From contig NC_092582.1 in NCBI RefSeq assembly GCF_037975245.1, positions 4,876,001 to 4,940,000 on the forward strand: 64,000 bases of DNA, read 5' to 3'. Below are positions 52,650-64,000 of this stretch, piece by piece. The stretch is from Apostichopus japonicus. Taxonomy: Eukaryota; Echinodermata; Holothuroidea; Aspidochirotida; Stichopodidae. The stretch's first letter is position 1; the number at the start of each line of letters is the position of its first letter. A program made the translations under genes and the position numbers. The notes below the pieces were generated by a model, which had not been told where the DNA came from, made no database searches, and saw only the letters and a list, made by a program, of their open reading frames with translations.

Positions 52650-55600
52650 TATACACAGTATATATATATATATATATATACACATAAATATATATATATA
52701 TATTTTTATATATATATATATACACATAAATATATATATATATATTTTTATATATATATATATATACAGGTATATATACATATATATAACCAATATATAT
52801 ACAACCAAAATCCACGTTACTCCAAGAAGATATGACTCATAATTGACAAATAAGGAGTAAAGTTTTAGAAAATATATTGGAATATTCGGTCCCCCTGGTA
52901 CCTTCGTCAGCAATACTTGATTATCTCTCCTTCTTAAACTTGGAATAATCTTGCCCCTTATATGTCAATTCAAGCCAAGTAATACTGTAGTTGTGTCACA
53001 TGTACAGAAATTAGTTTGCAAGGATCAAAGAAAAATGTTCTGGGTATTTATTAAATAGTTGACTTCACAATGGAGCAGCAGTAGCCAGACTGCATTTAGG
53101 TCAGTGTAAGTAAGTGTGTGTGTCTGCCTGTCTGTGGGTGTTCTTTCATGACTGTTCAATTGTTTGCATAGAGCATTGAAGCAAGCAACCATGATTTTCC
53201 CTGTTCAGCAGATTCGTATTGTACCACACAAAGCTGCATTATTGTACCACAAACAATATCAGTGTAAGAATTCCCTACCTATTACCATATAAGACTACTG
53301 TATACAGTATGTATGTAACACACACGTGCAACAATATTAATGCTGGTGATCTGTCAGTGTTGGTAACATACTGGTGATGAGTGTACATTTCATAAGTCTG
53401 TAAAATAATATATTACTTTGCTTCTAGACTCTCTCTCCTGTCTCATAGTCAACATATGTATGCACTAACCTACAGTATCTACCTAAACTGCGGTATTGGA
53501 ACATTTTAGCATTGCGCGCCGCCCTCACTTTAGGCACCGCCCACTTTCATCTTCCATGTATGTTAAGTCTACCGTTGTAATGTACAGTATATGAATGTTA
53601 AAAATAGCACAAATTTGGCTATCAAAAAAATGACATTTATTGATTTCTGAATATGACCTCAATAGATCTATGTACAGTAGGTGTTTTTGGTTGCATCAGT
53701 GTTAGAATTGGAATACAAACTAATTGTTTGCTGCAGAGCAGGAAGCGGGAGAAATGGGTCAGTCGAAACATTGGGATTTTATGACATACTTTAGCTATAA
53801 AAAGAGATACCAACAACAGGCTGTAGGTAAATAGCAACATCCATCCACCATATTGTCTCCAGGACTAATGAGCCTACAACACTGTTGGCATGGGGCGGGT
53901 ATGTTTTGCTGTTTCATGTTCTGAGTCAATTATTTGCCGTTTCCAAATTTTGTAATATCTTTAAGGATCTTTCTAGATTTGGAGATGACTAATCACTTTA
54001 GTGGCGGGTATGTTTGCTTTTTCACGCTCGTTGTGAATAACATGGTTAGCTGTTCAAAATTTGTATTGAATGGTAAGGATCTTTCTAGATTTGAAAGACG
54101 ACTTTAATTCACTACAATTTTTTGAGCATTTTAGGCTCAAGATCTAGGAAATGAGACTGAATTACAGTAGCTGTGTTCATATTGAAAAGTCCCTGGTTTT
54201 GTGTATTAAGCTTGTTTATTAGGAAAAATGCAGAACGATTAAATGCTTTTGATTCCTTGCCAGAGGTGAAAGGAATCCATGTGATTTCGATGGTATGTGT
54301 GTGTGAGTGTGTACAGTGTGTGACACCTGCTTGTAAACACGGTATATACATATAACTCAAAAAGTTCTAAAAGGATTAACTTCATACTTGGTGTGGATCA
54401 ATCTTATTGAATTGTCAAATTGTTTAATATAATAGAATATTAGAATAGAATATTTTTCTACTTTTTGCTTTTACAGTGTTTTTATTTACCTTTCAGTAAT
54501 ACACAGTTTATGAATAGATGTATATATCATTTCACTGGTAATCACTGGGAATATTTTAATCTCTTGGTTGTGTATGTTCACATAAATTTGCAAAACTACT
54601 CCCAACAACCCCCCCCCCCCCCCTCCTTCCCGCTCTCTTTCTCACCTACTGTACATAAATGCACTTGTTGTATCCTGCAGAGAAATTACACTGTCGGTAA
54701 TGACTCATTTTCCCTGGTTGTGGTGTGCAATTTTGATTTGCTAAATGAAATCTGATATATGAAGCCAAAAGAGATGTGGTTTATGTTTAAGGGTGTTAAT
54801 TGAGCTCATAAAAATTAACCATTTCAAAACTTAATATATAATGCAGGCTCTGTCGTCTTCAAATATTACATCGCCATTTGTTCAAAGGAACTGTTTGCAT
54901 TTGGTTGGAAATTTATTTCTACTCTAGCAGTTTTACAAAATCTACAAAATATTATTGCATGTACAGTAAACTCACACGATCCGCTATATATGTTTTTCAC
55001 TAATTAACTATTCGTTAGTGAGTATTAAGTGATTCTATTATGTTGCTCTGTTTATTATCAAGATGTTTTTTCCTTGTCGGCATCAACCACTCCGCAAATT
55101 AAAAATATTCAAAAATGTGTCTTATTTTCTTTTAAAATTATATTTGAAATGAATATTGACCAGTCTTCAGTAGCTAATGAACTGCTTCATTGAATGGGAT
55201 CTTCTTATGTATTCATTATCAAACATTAATACCAATCTACAATAAGCTGATTAATGGGGGGGAAAAAAAATTATAATAATAATTAAAAAATAAAAAATAA
55301 TAATAATATAAAAAAATAACACTTTCCCTTTTTTTCACCCTTGCTTTTTCTATTCATTTCCATTGTGCAGAATAAGGGAAAGAAAGGAAGAAATGGAACA
55401 GTACTACCAAAACCAACTCAAAGCCTTCAAAGAGAGTTAATCAATGCCACAGGTACAAACTTACATTTTGGGGTATCGGGCAATTGGAACCATGACCAAG
55501 AGATGAGGCTGATGGACCCTCAGTCGGAGAAACTCTAAAATCTGTTTCCTCCCTTCCCATTCATTCATTTGCAACTGTCTGTCCCTTTTCCTGTCCGGTC

Positions 55601-58600
55601 CTATGTTATATGTCTTGAGTGCGTCCATGCAGCATGCCTCCGCTTGAATTTCTTCTTTAAGGAGGGGCCCAATACATTTTAGGGGGAGCGGTCGGTGTAT
55701 TGCTTGAATCTATTTTCTATAGAAGGAACACGTTCCCAGTTTCCCAACAGTTTTTCTTTTAAATATAGTTAAATGAATCAATAATGAAAACCGACAGAGA
55801 AATTTAAGACCATGGCAAAAAGCAAAGACAATTTAGGGCTAGAAGAGGTTTTATAACCTTGTGACCTCTGGGTTACAAGAGTTCATCAAGGGGTCACTAG
55901 TTGAATCATGTTCTAGCCATAAATTTTCTTTGTTTGTTTCCAAGTATATTTTGTGTGTGAGAGTGGGTGGAGGTGGGGGGGGGGGGGAAGGATGGACAAA
56001 TATTTGGCACTCCTCCCCTAAGCGTCAATGGTATCTGAAATGACAGATGTGAAATGCACCGCCCTTCCCTTCTTGCAAGGTGCAGTAGTTTAACAAGTAA
56101 AAGCCGGTATTCATTGCTGGCTGCTGGATATTTTAAAGTTGTTGGCGATGATACCAGTGTTGACCGACTATATTTTTGGGGGGTGGGGGGGGCAGGTATA
56201 GCGATGGCAGTTGTATGTAAATGAAACTTGTTGGTCTTGTATCAGAGGAAGAGGTTCCCCAGGACAACTTCTTCTGAATATTTGTGTTTCGAACATGATT
56301 CAAAATTTGCTGTGTCCATAATTTTGCTCATAATAAGAACATTGTCAAAAGTTTAGCAAGCTTCGGGGTGCTTGCGTTCCCTTCTCTTTTTTCACAATCA
56401 TTTTCTTTATTCACATTAATGTTTCGACGGTAATTCTAGGGTTAATTTTGGCGTAGTTGGAATGATGAGAGATGACTAATTACCGCTGACTGCAAACCAC
56501 AGTTTGATTAACATATTTAAATATTCATCTCTTTGCAGGACAGGAGGATTGGTTTGGTGACAACAGCTCCGTATCGAACGGCAATGTGAGTATATATGAT
56601 ATAGAACGGTGTACTCATGGAGCCAAACCACATACGTGTCCATGTCACGGCTCAGTTATGTATGGGTTGGTCGCTGGATTCATTTAGAGGTTGGCTCTGG
56701 TGGACAGTCCACAGATTTCATGCGTGATCCATGTTCTGAGTTTATAGAAAGGCCCTGAATTGACTTCAAGTTTACCTGTATGAACTTCCTTCCTTTGGTA
56801 GAGACAGCATGAAAATGTTATCTGTGGTGGTTGACAATTTCAAATGTAACTTATATGCAAATCTCATATCAATTATTCAATATAACTCATATAGTTGATG
56901 AATTGACATGGAAAACATTAAAAACAAAAGCAGATATATCTAAAGACTTTCTGAAGTTACTTTTTTTTGGTTCGGTTGCATGATCTTGGTAAAGTGCTTG
57001 TTGCTGAATGCAGTGTTCTTAAAAGTGAGGCATTTGGTCGTCATCCTTGAAACAGCGAAACTGTCGGGCGGCCTTCAAAATTCTACTGCTCCCCCTTTTA
57101 ATAAACATGCAGTCTGCAGGTAGTAAACTATAAAATCTTGATCTCATCGTGGTGGCATTAACGTCAATATACTGTCTCTGATTTCCTGCAAGGAATATAG
57201 GTCCCCTTAATGTAACGGAGGGATTTAGTTTTTTTCTAGCAGTCAAACAAGGTATCATGATAACAGATAAAACCACAACAGGAACCATTTTCAATGCAGA
57301 AACTCCCTATTCAGAAAAAGTGTCAGACCTTGAAACGGATCATCGACCACAAAACGGCTGTATTTCCAGTGTTTACGAAACCATTTGACTTTTCTTTTGA
57401 TTAGGTTGGTGTCACATTGTCACCATTGTATTGTGTTGTGTGACAATTAGATCGAATGATTTAAAACCCTTAAACTGCCATACGGGGGTCAAGGTTGTTT
57501 CAAGCATTATGTAGGAATTAATTTAGAAACTGGAATAAACTCATAGTCTCTACCATTTATCTGTCAATATGGACCTAAGTGTTGCCGATAAAGTATTGGA
57601 TTCAAAACTTCAGCTTCGAAATTAGGCTTTTTATTTATATATTGCAAATCTGAACAGATATGAAAATTATATGCAGGAATCTCAAGATGTGAGGTGAAGC
57701 ACTTTATCACGTCACTTTATCACTCATCACTTTTATCCTGTAATGCAACACTGCTACGTCCATCATTTGAGCAGTGTATACCATTGACTTTATTGAAATC
57801 ATCCACCCATATTGACTGACATCGCTGCCTACAGTAACTAAATCTGACAATTTACGAAATATCGCTGCCTAACGAAATATAATATCATTGCCACAGTATA
57901 ATGATGCCACTACCACAGTTAGTTCACTGCGTCAGTATAATGATTCCACTACCAAAGTAACTTCACTGCCGACCTAATGATGTCTTAGTTAACCAGAAAC
58001 AAACAGATGCATGTTGTACACCAATTCTTTATAGTCCATATGGTGCAAAAATATCGGTTGAAGTTTGGGGAAATTCAAATTTCAAGGATTTACTTCATTT
58101 CTCTCTTACTTACCTGTCTCCCAGTCAACACATGCACTTTCGTATCTACCTAGATGGGAAAGTGCATTTGCAGACTTGGGGACAGGTAAGTATCGTTGCT
58201 CGTAAATCCCCAAACCAGTTAGCTTCGGGGAATTTGCTCAAGGAGACTCTTTATCCGTGTACCTGAACTTTCTTCAGATACTGTGATTGTCAAAGTGGTA
58301 ATACTGGTTTTTGGTTTCCATCTCTTAGCAGGGGAATTCCATACCACTCTCTGGGAATTCATCGCAGAGGGTCTCACATCAACATGCAGTCTTCAACAGG
58401 CCCAGTCACAGAAAAGTGGAACAAACAAAGCCAGCTGTCACCCATATCACCCCCCCAGTGACCAATCAACCATCGTCAACCTATGGCAGTCGCCCTCCGC
58501 CGAATCCCGACGGTTTTAACTACTGGTTGGGAAAATATAAGTTCAGATTAGCTTGCCTAAAATGCTTTACCAAAAATCCAGAAAAGGAAGGATTTAGCGC

Positions 58601-60389
58601 CTACCAGTTCTATCAATGGCAGGGTCACGTATGCGCCAAGGATCAGATACTTTGTCAAATCGGCAGCAAAGGTGACGGATGGGGACTGATCCGTGCTCGT
58701 ACTAATCCCTCCCACGACGGATACTTTCAGATGTGCACCCATTTCCAGAGCGAATCGTATTGCAAGGGACACCGGTGTCACTTTGCTCACAGCGAGGAAG
58801 AGAAGGAGCTCTGGTACGCCGAACGAAGAGCCTCGTTCGACAGAGAGCAGCTGCTGAGTTACCTGAGGGGGAGAGAGGACGAACAGGGAGAAGGCCAAAG
58901 ACCGACGGGTGTTCCAAACTCGAGCCACGGTAATTTTACACCCGCTCATCACCAGCCGCCCCCAACGGGACCACAAAAGACGTCGAATCACGTCACCGCC
59001 GTGACGAACGGTATCGTCCCCTTTCGTCACCGTCTCAAGAAAGTCTGCTCGATCTGTGCCGAGGGAGGGCCGAGTAACCACCAACGGGAGAACGTGAATT
59101 ACTGCAGCGTTCCGGACAGACACGACTGGAAGCAGGTGGTCTATCTGGTATTGACTAAGTCGGGATCCTGGGTGGGTGTCTCCTCCAGGAACGCCATGCT
59201 GTCACCTTTCACAAAGCCCGTCATGTGCAAGTACGCCACAAACTGTTTCTACCAAGAACGGATGGGTCAAAGTTGCAAGTTCACCCATAGTGAAGAAGAG
59301 ATGGAACTGTGGCAATATCAAGCAAGTTATAAATGTGAGTATAATAAGGATGTAGTTTTTAGGACAAAACCATTAAGCAGTTGAACTTCCATCCACCCCC
59401 TTAATTGACCACCCCTCCCTTCAACCAACCACTCAACTGCCACTCTTGCCCCCCCCTCTTCAATTTCTTCAGTAGTTGTTTCAGACGAGCTGTTGGAATA
59501 AACCATATAAACATTTTGATTGCCAACACAACACCCTCAATCACAAACCCGAGCTGCCTCACCTTAGTTTTCAATATTGCTATGATTTCAATGTAAGTTT
59601 TCCTATGTCATAGTACGACGTAAAAATGTAAATATGTAAAAGTACAGTAGTTAACTTTACCAGGGGTCCATGGTGGGACTATTAATGTGACGTGTTGACG
59701 TTCGATTTCAAAAATAATGAAATCTTTTTCAAGATTTTAAACATTTCCTGTGAATTTACTTTGCAACAATAAAACGCCGTGGCTTTTGTCACGCCGTATT
59801 TGATGGGAGAGGAATCAATCCTCGGACACGACCGGCTGATAAGTTGTTAATTTGGGCTCAGTTATAGTTCCATTTGCGGGTCACTCACGGATCCATGCTT
59901 AGGATTTCATAATCAGCATATGGATGCGAAGATGCTTGATCATGTCCTGTAGCAGAGACATCCCACAGTTTAACTTGGTTAACTAATGGAGCTTATGCAA
60001 TTTTTCCAATCATCTGTCCATCCGTCTGTGCGTTCATCCTTCTGTCTATCCATCAATCGATCTGTCTATCAATTCGTCTGTTCAGCTCTATCTATATATA
60101 TATGTCTGTCTGTGTGTGCGTGTGTCCGATTCAACAGTTTAATACGTTGCACTGAGAAATCGACTGACAAAGATATTGCTCATGTCAGGAGCATCACTAT
60201 CCTTTAACGCAAAAGGTTTATTAGGATAATTTTTCATTTGTTTTCTTTTTATTGTTACTTGTGGAATTTCAAGTGACTTTCTTTATATAGTCAATGTTAA
60301 AATATTTTGTGAGTTGTATTGTATTAAATTTAACTTTCTCATATATATATATATATATATATATCTATATATCTATATATATATATATC

Positions 60390-60430
<41 letters not shown>

Positions 60431-60496
60431 ACATATATATATGTATATGTATATATATATGTATATTTGTATATGTATATGTATATATATATTTAT

Positions 60497-60527
<31 letters not shown>

Positions 60528-60534
60528 CATATAC

Positions 60535-60569
<35 letters not shown>

Positions 60570-63500
60570 TATGTCTATATGTTTACATGTATGACAACTT
60601 TTCTTCTTTGTCGTTCTAGTACAAACTGTTGAAGAAGTCATCAGTGTTCAGCGAAAGGGATCTTCTGGACATGGAGTTCCTCCTCCATTCCCTCCTCCTT
60701 CTCCTGCTACTCCTCTTCCTCCTCGTCCACCTCCTCCTCCTCCTTCGGCAGAGGACACCCAAGAGAAACAAAGCCATCAATGGAAACACAAAGAACCTCC
60801 GTTCGTCTTTAGTGGCAACTACAGGCTCTGCAGATAGTACGTACAGTTTCAAATTGCAAACGTTGCATGTTTATTAAAACTGACAGATACAACCAAATGT
60901 TTGTATTTTAAACCCTTTGTTTACCGTTCAGGGGTGTGTAGGTAGGATTGGAGTGTTATTACAAGTTTGTTTCATGCAGATAATGTGCTATTTGTGTTGA
61001 ATGATGTGTTGCCGAGGTGGTCAAATTTCTCGTATTATAATTTATTTCTTAGAAACTTTAGTAAATTAGGCCTAGTTGACGTTCAGTAGACTCCACATTG
61101 AGCTGAAAACTGATAATCTACCCATTATCTTGAACAAATCCATAAATATTTGAAAACCATTTAATAATTCTGAAGTGTTTTTGGTGAACATTGTCACTTA
61201 GAGCTCTTTGAACCCAAGCAACTGAGTTGTGTGTGTCATGTGTCCAATGGACTGCAGGGTCACCCTTGTAACATCATCTGAGCATTAATAGAGGTTACAT
61301 TCTGCAGTGTCGTAAATCTATAATGCCTTGGGCCAAACCAAGATTGTCAGCTTACTTTCATTGTTCGATGCTTGTGATACCTGCAGATTATTCAGATATG
61401 GTTCTTGAACCTCCAAAAGTTAAAGAAGGATTGATTTATTATTTTAACACATAAAAATGAATTGCACTGTATCTTTGCTGTTAAGCTGCAACAGGCACAT
61501 TCAAGTTGAATTTCTTAATCGATTCCAAGCAAATAATACTTGTCCAGATGTTACAATTTACCATTCAAGGAAAAGTGTTACATGAATGTTTCCTTAAGTT
61601 TTTAATTTATCTGTCCGTCCTCCCTTTCAGCAACCTCATGGGCACTTGCTCGTATTCTGGACTCGCAGACGATTATAACTTCTGTCGGTTTGCACATAGC
61701 GAAGATGAACTGAGAGAATGGAAGGAGAGACATCGAATGAAGATGCAGGAGAAAAGTTACGGCTACAAACAAAGAGATGTGAAAGTGACTGAAACACAGA
61801 GCCCTTGGACGGCGATGCCACGGCAACCCGACACTTATCCAAAGACACCATCTACACAACAAATTCCATCAACCACAGGTAGTTTAGGCATACCCTCAAG
61901 AGGAAGTCAGGTCTCTAGTATTCCAGTATCGAGAGCAACCAATCATCCAATACAACCACCACCCCTTCAGAACACAATACCTAATACTACCACGCAGACA
62001 GCTGCAGAGATATCGGTTCCCATGGTGATTATACCATCTATTCTTCACACTTGCAGTACAAATTCGGTGCTACGTTTAATATGTATATTTTGACAGTAGA
62101 TATGGAAATGATTTCAATTGGATTTCTAATGACAATGTGTGTGCTTTAAAGCAATTAACATATATAACGCAAGCGGGAAAAAACCTGCCTTAATTTTGCT
62201 TGATTCGTTTTTATCTTTTTATACTCTTGCTTCTTACAAATAATTTTGCTTTCATTAGCACCTTTTGCATGGAGCCTCATTTTGCCCACCCTACCAACTG
62301 TAGGGGAGGGTGGTGTGCCATTTTGTAAGAGAGAGTGAATCAACTGAATTGAGGGCGCTATTCTACAATATCATTAAACTGCAGTGCCTGCAACACAGTT
62401 TTAGGTGAACAGATAGATGAAGGAGGAGGAGGGAGTGGGTGGAAACCCAGACGTTGGTCACAATGAGGAGCAAAAATGCTAAAATGGTGCCAACGGCCTA
62501 GGGTAGGCAGATGGGAAAAGTGCTTGTGTTGATGGAAAATAAACATCCAAATCAGATGTGGTCTTGAAATTGCAGTTTCTTGTTCAAATGTCAATGTTCA
62601 AACGAAAGAAATATGTATAAGTTTAGTCAAAATTCTAGCTACCTAATTTGCTTTATCTTTCCAGTTTATACTACAGTACACTTTCAATCAAACATTTTTT
62701 TAGTGAATTAATGCATCTTGCTAATGAAATTGTAAGATTTAATTGTGATCTCTATATCTTGAAAAGCTTTCCTATTACCTATTAATGTGAAAAGAAACAA
62801 GAAAATCCATATTTTGCAGAATATGTTTAACTTTGTCCATAGTTGGTTGTGCCAAAGATGGGGCTCACACCAGACAACGTCAAGAAATTAGTGATTAGGA
62901 AACCACTACAACAACTTGGCGCATTCAAGGCTTCTTACTTTCATCAGTGGAAATTCCTGGTCAGCACAAGCCATCTCGTAAGTAACTTTTGAGTTAATAA
63001 TTTCGTGGTAATCATAAAGATAGTCACTAGTTTAAACCTCCTTCATAAGATTCCTTCCCTCATGGACAGATTTTTTGGTTCCCCATGTCTTGATTTGTAA
63101 TATATTATTGTAAGTTAATTGCTATTGCAAACGTCCAGCCAGTGTTTAAATAGTTTGAATCCGTTACCTTAAATAAAGGTCTTGCGGAACAAGAAATAGA
63201 ATGATCATGTGACACATGATTTTTAGTGAGTTTTAACAGGTTCCTAGGAAACGGTAATGTACTGAAAAATAGCACTCCCCTCCCCTCGCCCCGCCCAAAA
63301 AAAATATTATAATAATAATAATTAAAGAGAGAGGGGGGAAAAACAATTAGAGGGATATAAAAAATCACAACAAGTGTAGGAATATATTGGCGAACCTTAT
63401 AAGGTGTGTCTGTAAGATTTAAATAGTTTTAAGGAACAAAGTGATGTTTGGAGTAGAGTCCATATGGTTTCTCGACCTGAAGGAGAACGAAGCAGGCATA

Positions 63501-64000
63501 AATGAAGATATTACAAATTGCAAAATCTTGTTCACTGTTTTCCAATAAAGAGAACTGTTTGTTTCCATTTTGTAGAATCTCTTGAGGAATGTGGGTCAAC
63601 TGCCTGATTTCCATCAAAGGCACTTTCAAATGGTCCACTCGAGAACACACGACGGTCTCGTCTGTGAAATCACATTTCGGTCCACCGTCTGCGGCTTTTT
63701 TCAACAAAGATTATTCTTTGACTTTGGTTCCCACGACAACAGCATCATCTTGTTTATGACAGCCATCATTGGCGAGGATTCATTGCTGCCCCAGATCCCA
63801 GTACCTCCAACAGAAGAGCCTATGACACCCCAGGCGCCATGGACCAAACCCCACTTCACAATTGTGCCATATTCGACTGAGAGTCAACTTGAACCATTCT
63901 ACCAGAAGTTACTGGATGATTATCCCCCACCACCAACGGGAAAGATAACCTTCCAGGGCGGGGAGGGCTTCCATCCAAGTTGTTTCAAAGCATACCTCCA
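49808..64000 (+). CDS. HELZ/HELZ2-like CCCH zinc-finger protein, N-terminal part, eight exons, cut by window edge
   Basis: Exons 49808-49893, 55371-55452, 56539-56585, 58332-59334, 60620-60836, 61631-62024, 62843-62977 and 63576-64000 (continuing) join in frame to ~796 residues. Exon 1 is acidic ([14 protein letters not shown]). Exon 4 holds two similar modules, each a CxxC pair (CLKC; CSIC), a central W-x-x-[IV] segment and a CCCH finger: C-x8-C-x4-C-x3-H at 58734-58790 and C-x5-C-x9-C-x3-H at 59226-59288, both followed by HSEEE.ELW. Exon 5 is proline-rich and begins a third finger (C-x7-C-x11-C-x3-H, 60829 to 61697) that is split by intron 5. Exon 8 has [13 protein letters not shown], like the FGTFQQ...FDFG segment before the helicase core of HELZ and HELZ2. 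From family knowledge a superfamily-1 RNA helicase should follow, but it lies beyond the edge. ZC3H7 shares the finger modules but not the exon 8 part. The first exon is uncertain. Confidence 0.78.
50571..50697. repeat. Purine-only tract (AG-rich), ~125 bp
   Basis: Almost pure A/G on the plus strand. ORFs through it (K/R/G-rich on plus, F/S/L-rich on minus) are compositional artefacts. Confidence 0.9.
51238..51663. mobile_element. Nested 426-bp element with AGGCGTAGG terminal inverted repeats
   Basis: Left end AGGCGTAGGAGCC, right end CCTACGCCT; both ends have a G-rich or C-rich stretch ending GGGGGCTG/CAGCCCCC next to them. It is inserted within the 50521-52344 element. No convincing target duplication was found. 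Confidence 0.6.
52567..52797. repeat. AT/TATACA microsatellite
   Basis: About 230 bp of TA dinucleotides broken by TACA, TTTTTA and ACACATAAATA segments, including a ~60-bp internal duplication (ACACATAAATATATA...TTTTTATATA). It lies in HELZ-like intron 1. The Y/I-rich ORFs here are artefacts. Confidence 0.97.
58108..58191. repeat. Small inverted repeat carrying a splice-donor-like arm
   Basis: Arms ACTTACCTGTCTCCCAGTC and GACTTGGGGACAGGTAAGT, with inner arms TGCACTTTC/GAAAGTGCA, form an 84-bp hairpin about 140 bp before HELZ-like exon 4. A related sequence (CTGTCTCATAGTCAACATATG...GTATCTACCTA) occurs at about 53439-53485, so it is probably a dispersed element. Confidence 0.75.
60340..60590. 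repeat. AT/TATACA microsatellite next to an exon
   Basis: About 250 bp of TA dinucleotides with TACATA, TATGTA and TATCTA variants. It ends roughly 30 bp before the acceptor of HELZ-like exon 5 (60620). Y/I-rich ORFs on both strands are artefacts. Confidence 0.97.

Noticed and set aside
52404-52913. Tyr/Ile-rich ORFs (also at 20876-21125 and 60294-60641)
   Set aside because: They are readings of TA microsatellites, open in several frames on both strands.
58557-59123. 188-codon minus-strand ORF
   Set aside because: It is the antisense shadow of HELZ-like exon 4, whose plus-strand frame has zinc-finger motifs and correct splice phases.
61631-61878. Use of the GTAGTT donor at 61879 for HELZ-like exon 6
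   Set aside because: Joining it to exon 7 gives a stop codon within about 20 codons, whereas the donor at 62025 keeps the frame open through exons 7 and 8.
49808-64000. Identification as ZC3H7A/B
   Set aside because: The zinc-finger modules are similar, but no TPR region precedes them and exon 8 carries the FFQQ...FDFG segment seen before the helicase of HELZ-type proteins. The alternative is kept as less likely.

Overview
This is a stretch of animal nuclear DNA. It is AT-rich, and its protein-coding genes are split into short exons by long, repeat-filled introns with GT/AG splice sites. Four conserved animal genes can be read by joining exons. They are the 3' half of a discoidin-domain-receptor tyrosine kinase (+, 1720-8428), most of an alpha-tubulin N-acetyltransferase ATAT1 (-, 32727 down to 23780), a complete SURF2 (+, 33733-38036) and the 5' part of a HELZ/HELZ2-like CCCH zinc-finger protein (+, 49808 to the right edge). 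Gene content, base composition and the crowd of small DNA transposons suit a marine invertebrate deuterostome such as an echinoderm or hemichordate. The species cannot be fixed from the sequence alone.

Layout. 1-10 kb: DDR kinase exons and a long 3'UTR. 9.28-20.15 kb: two tandem copies of a ~5-5.7 kb block that begins inside the DDR 3'UTR and carries no coding exon. Copy 1 contains a 452-bp transposon and an internal 258-bp duplication that copy 2 lacks. 20-23.7 kb: AT microsatellites, a retroelement primer-binding site complementary to the 3' end of a leucine tRNA, and a hAT-type MITE with target-site duplication. 23.8-32.7 kb: ATAT1 with nine identifiable exons; its introns hold a LINE fragment, a pentamer-rich minisatellite and an uninterrupted ~454-bp CTCC array. 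32.7-33.7 kb: a head-to-head intergenic region shared by ATAT1 and SURF2. 33.7-38 kb: SURF2, with a 71-bp tandem array that repeats the exon 4 splice acceptor. 38-49.8 kb: mostly gene-free and repeat-rich. 49.8-64 kb: HELZ-like gene with large TE-filled introns; the helicase part lies beyond the window.

No operon, CRISPR, phage or prokaryotic feature is present, and the four genes do not form an obvious pathway. The most noteworthy signals are structural: the tandem block (real duplication or unmerged haplotypes), a modular transposon family with a shared hairpin core but different ends, the acceptor-repeat array in SURF2, and the long G-rich (sense strand) array just after an ATAT1 splice donor. 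Exon boundaries were assigned by eye from reading-frame continuity, splice consensus and remembered family motifs. No alignment or search was run.
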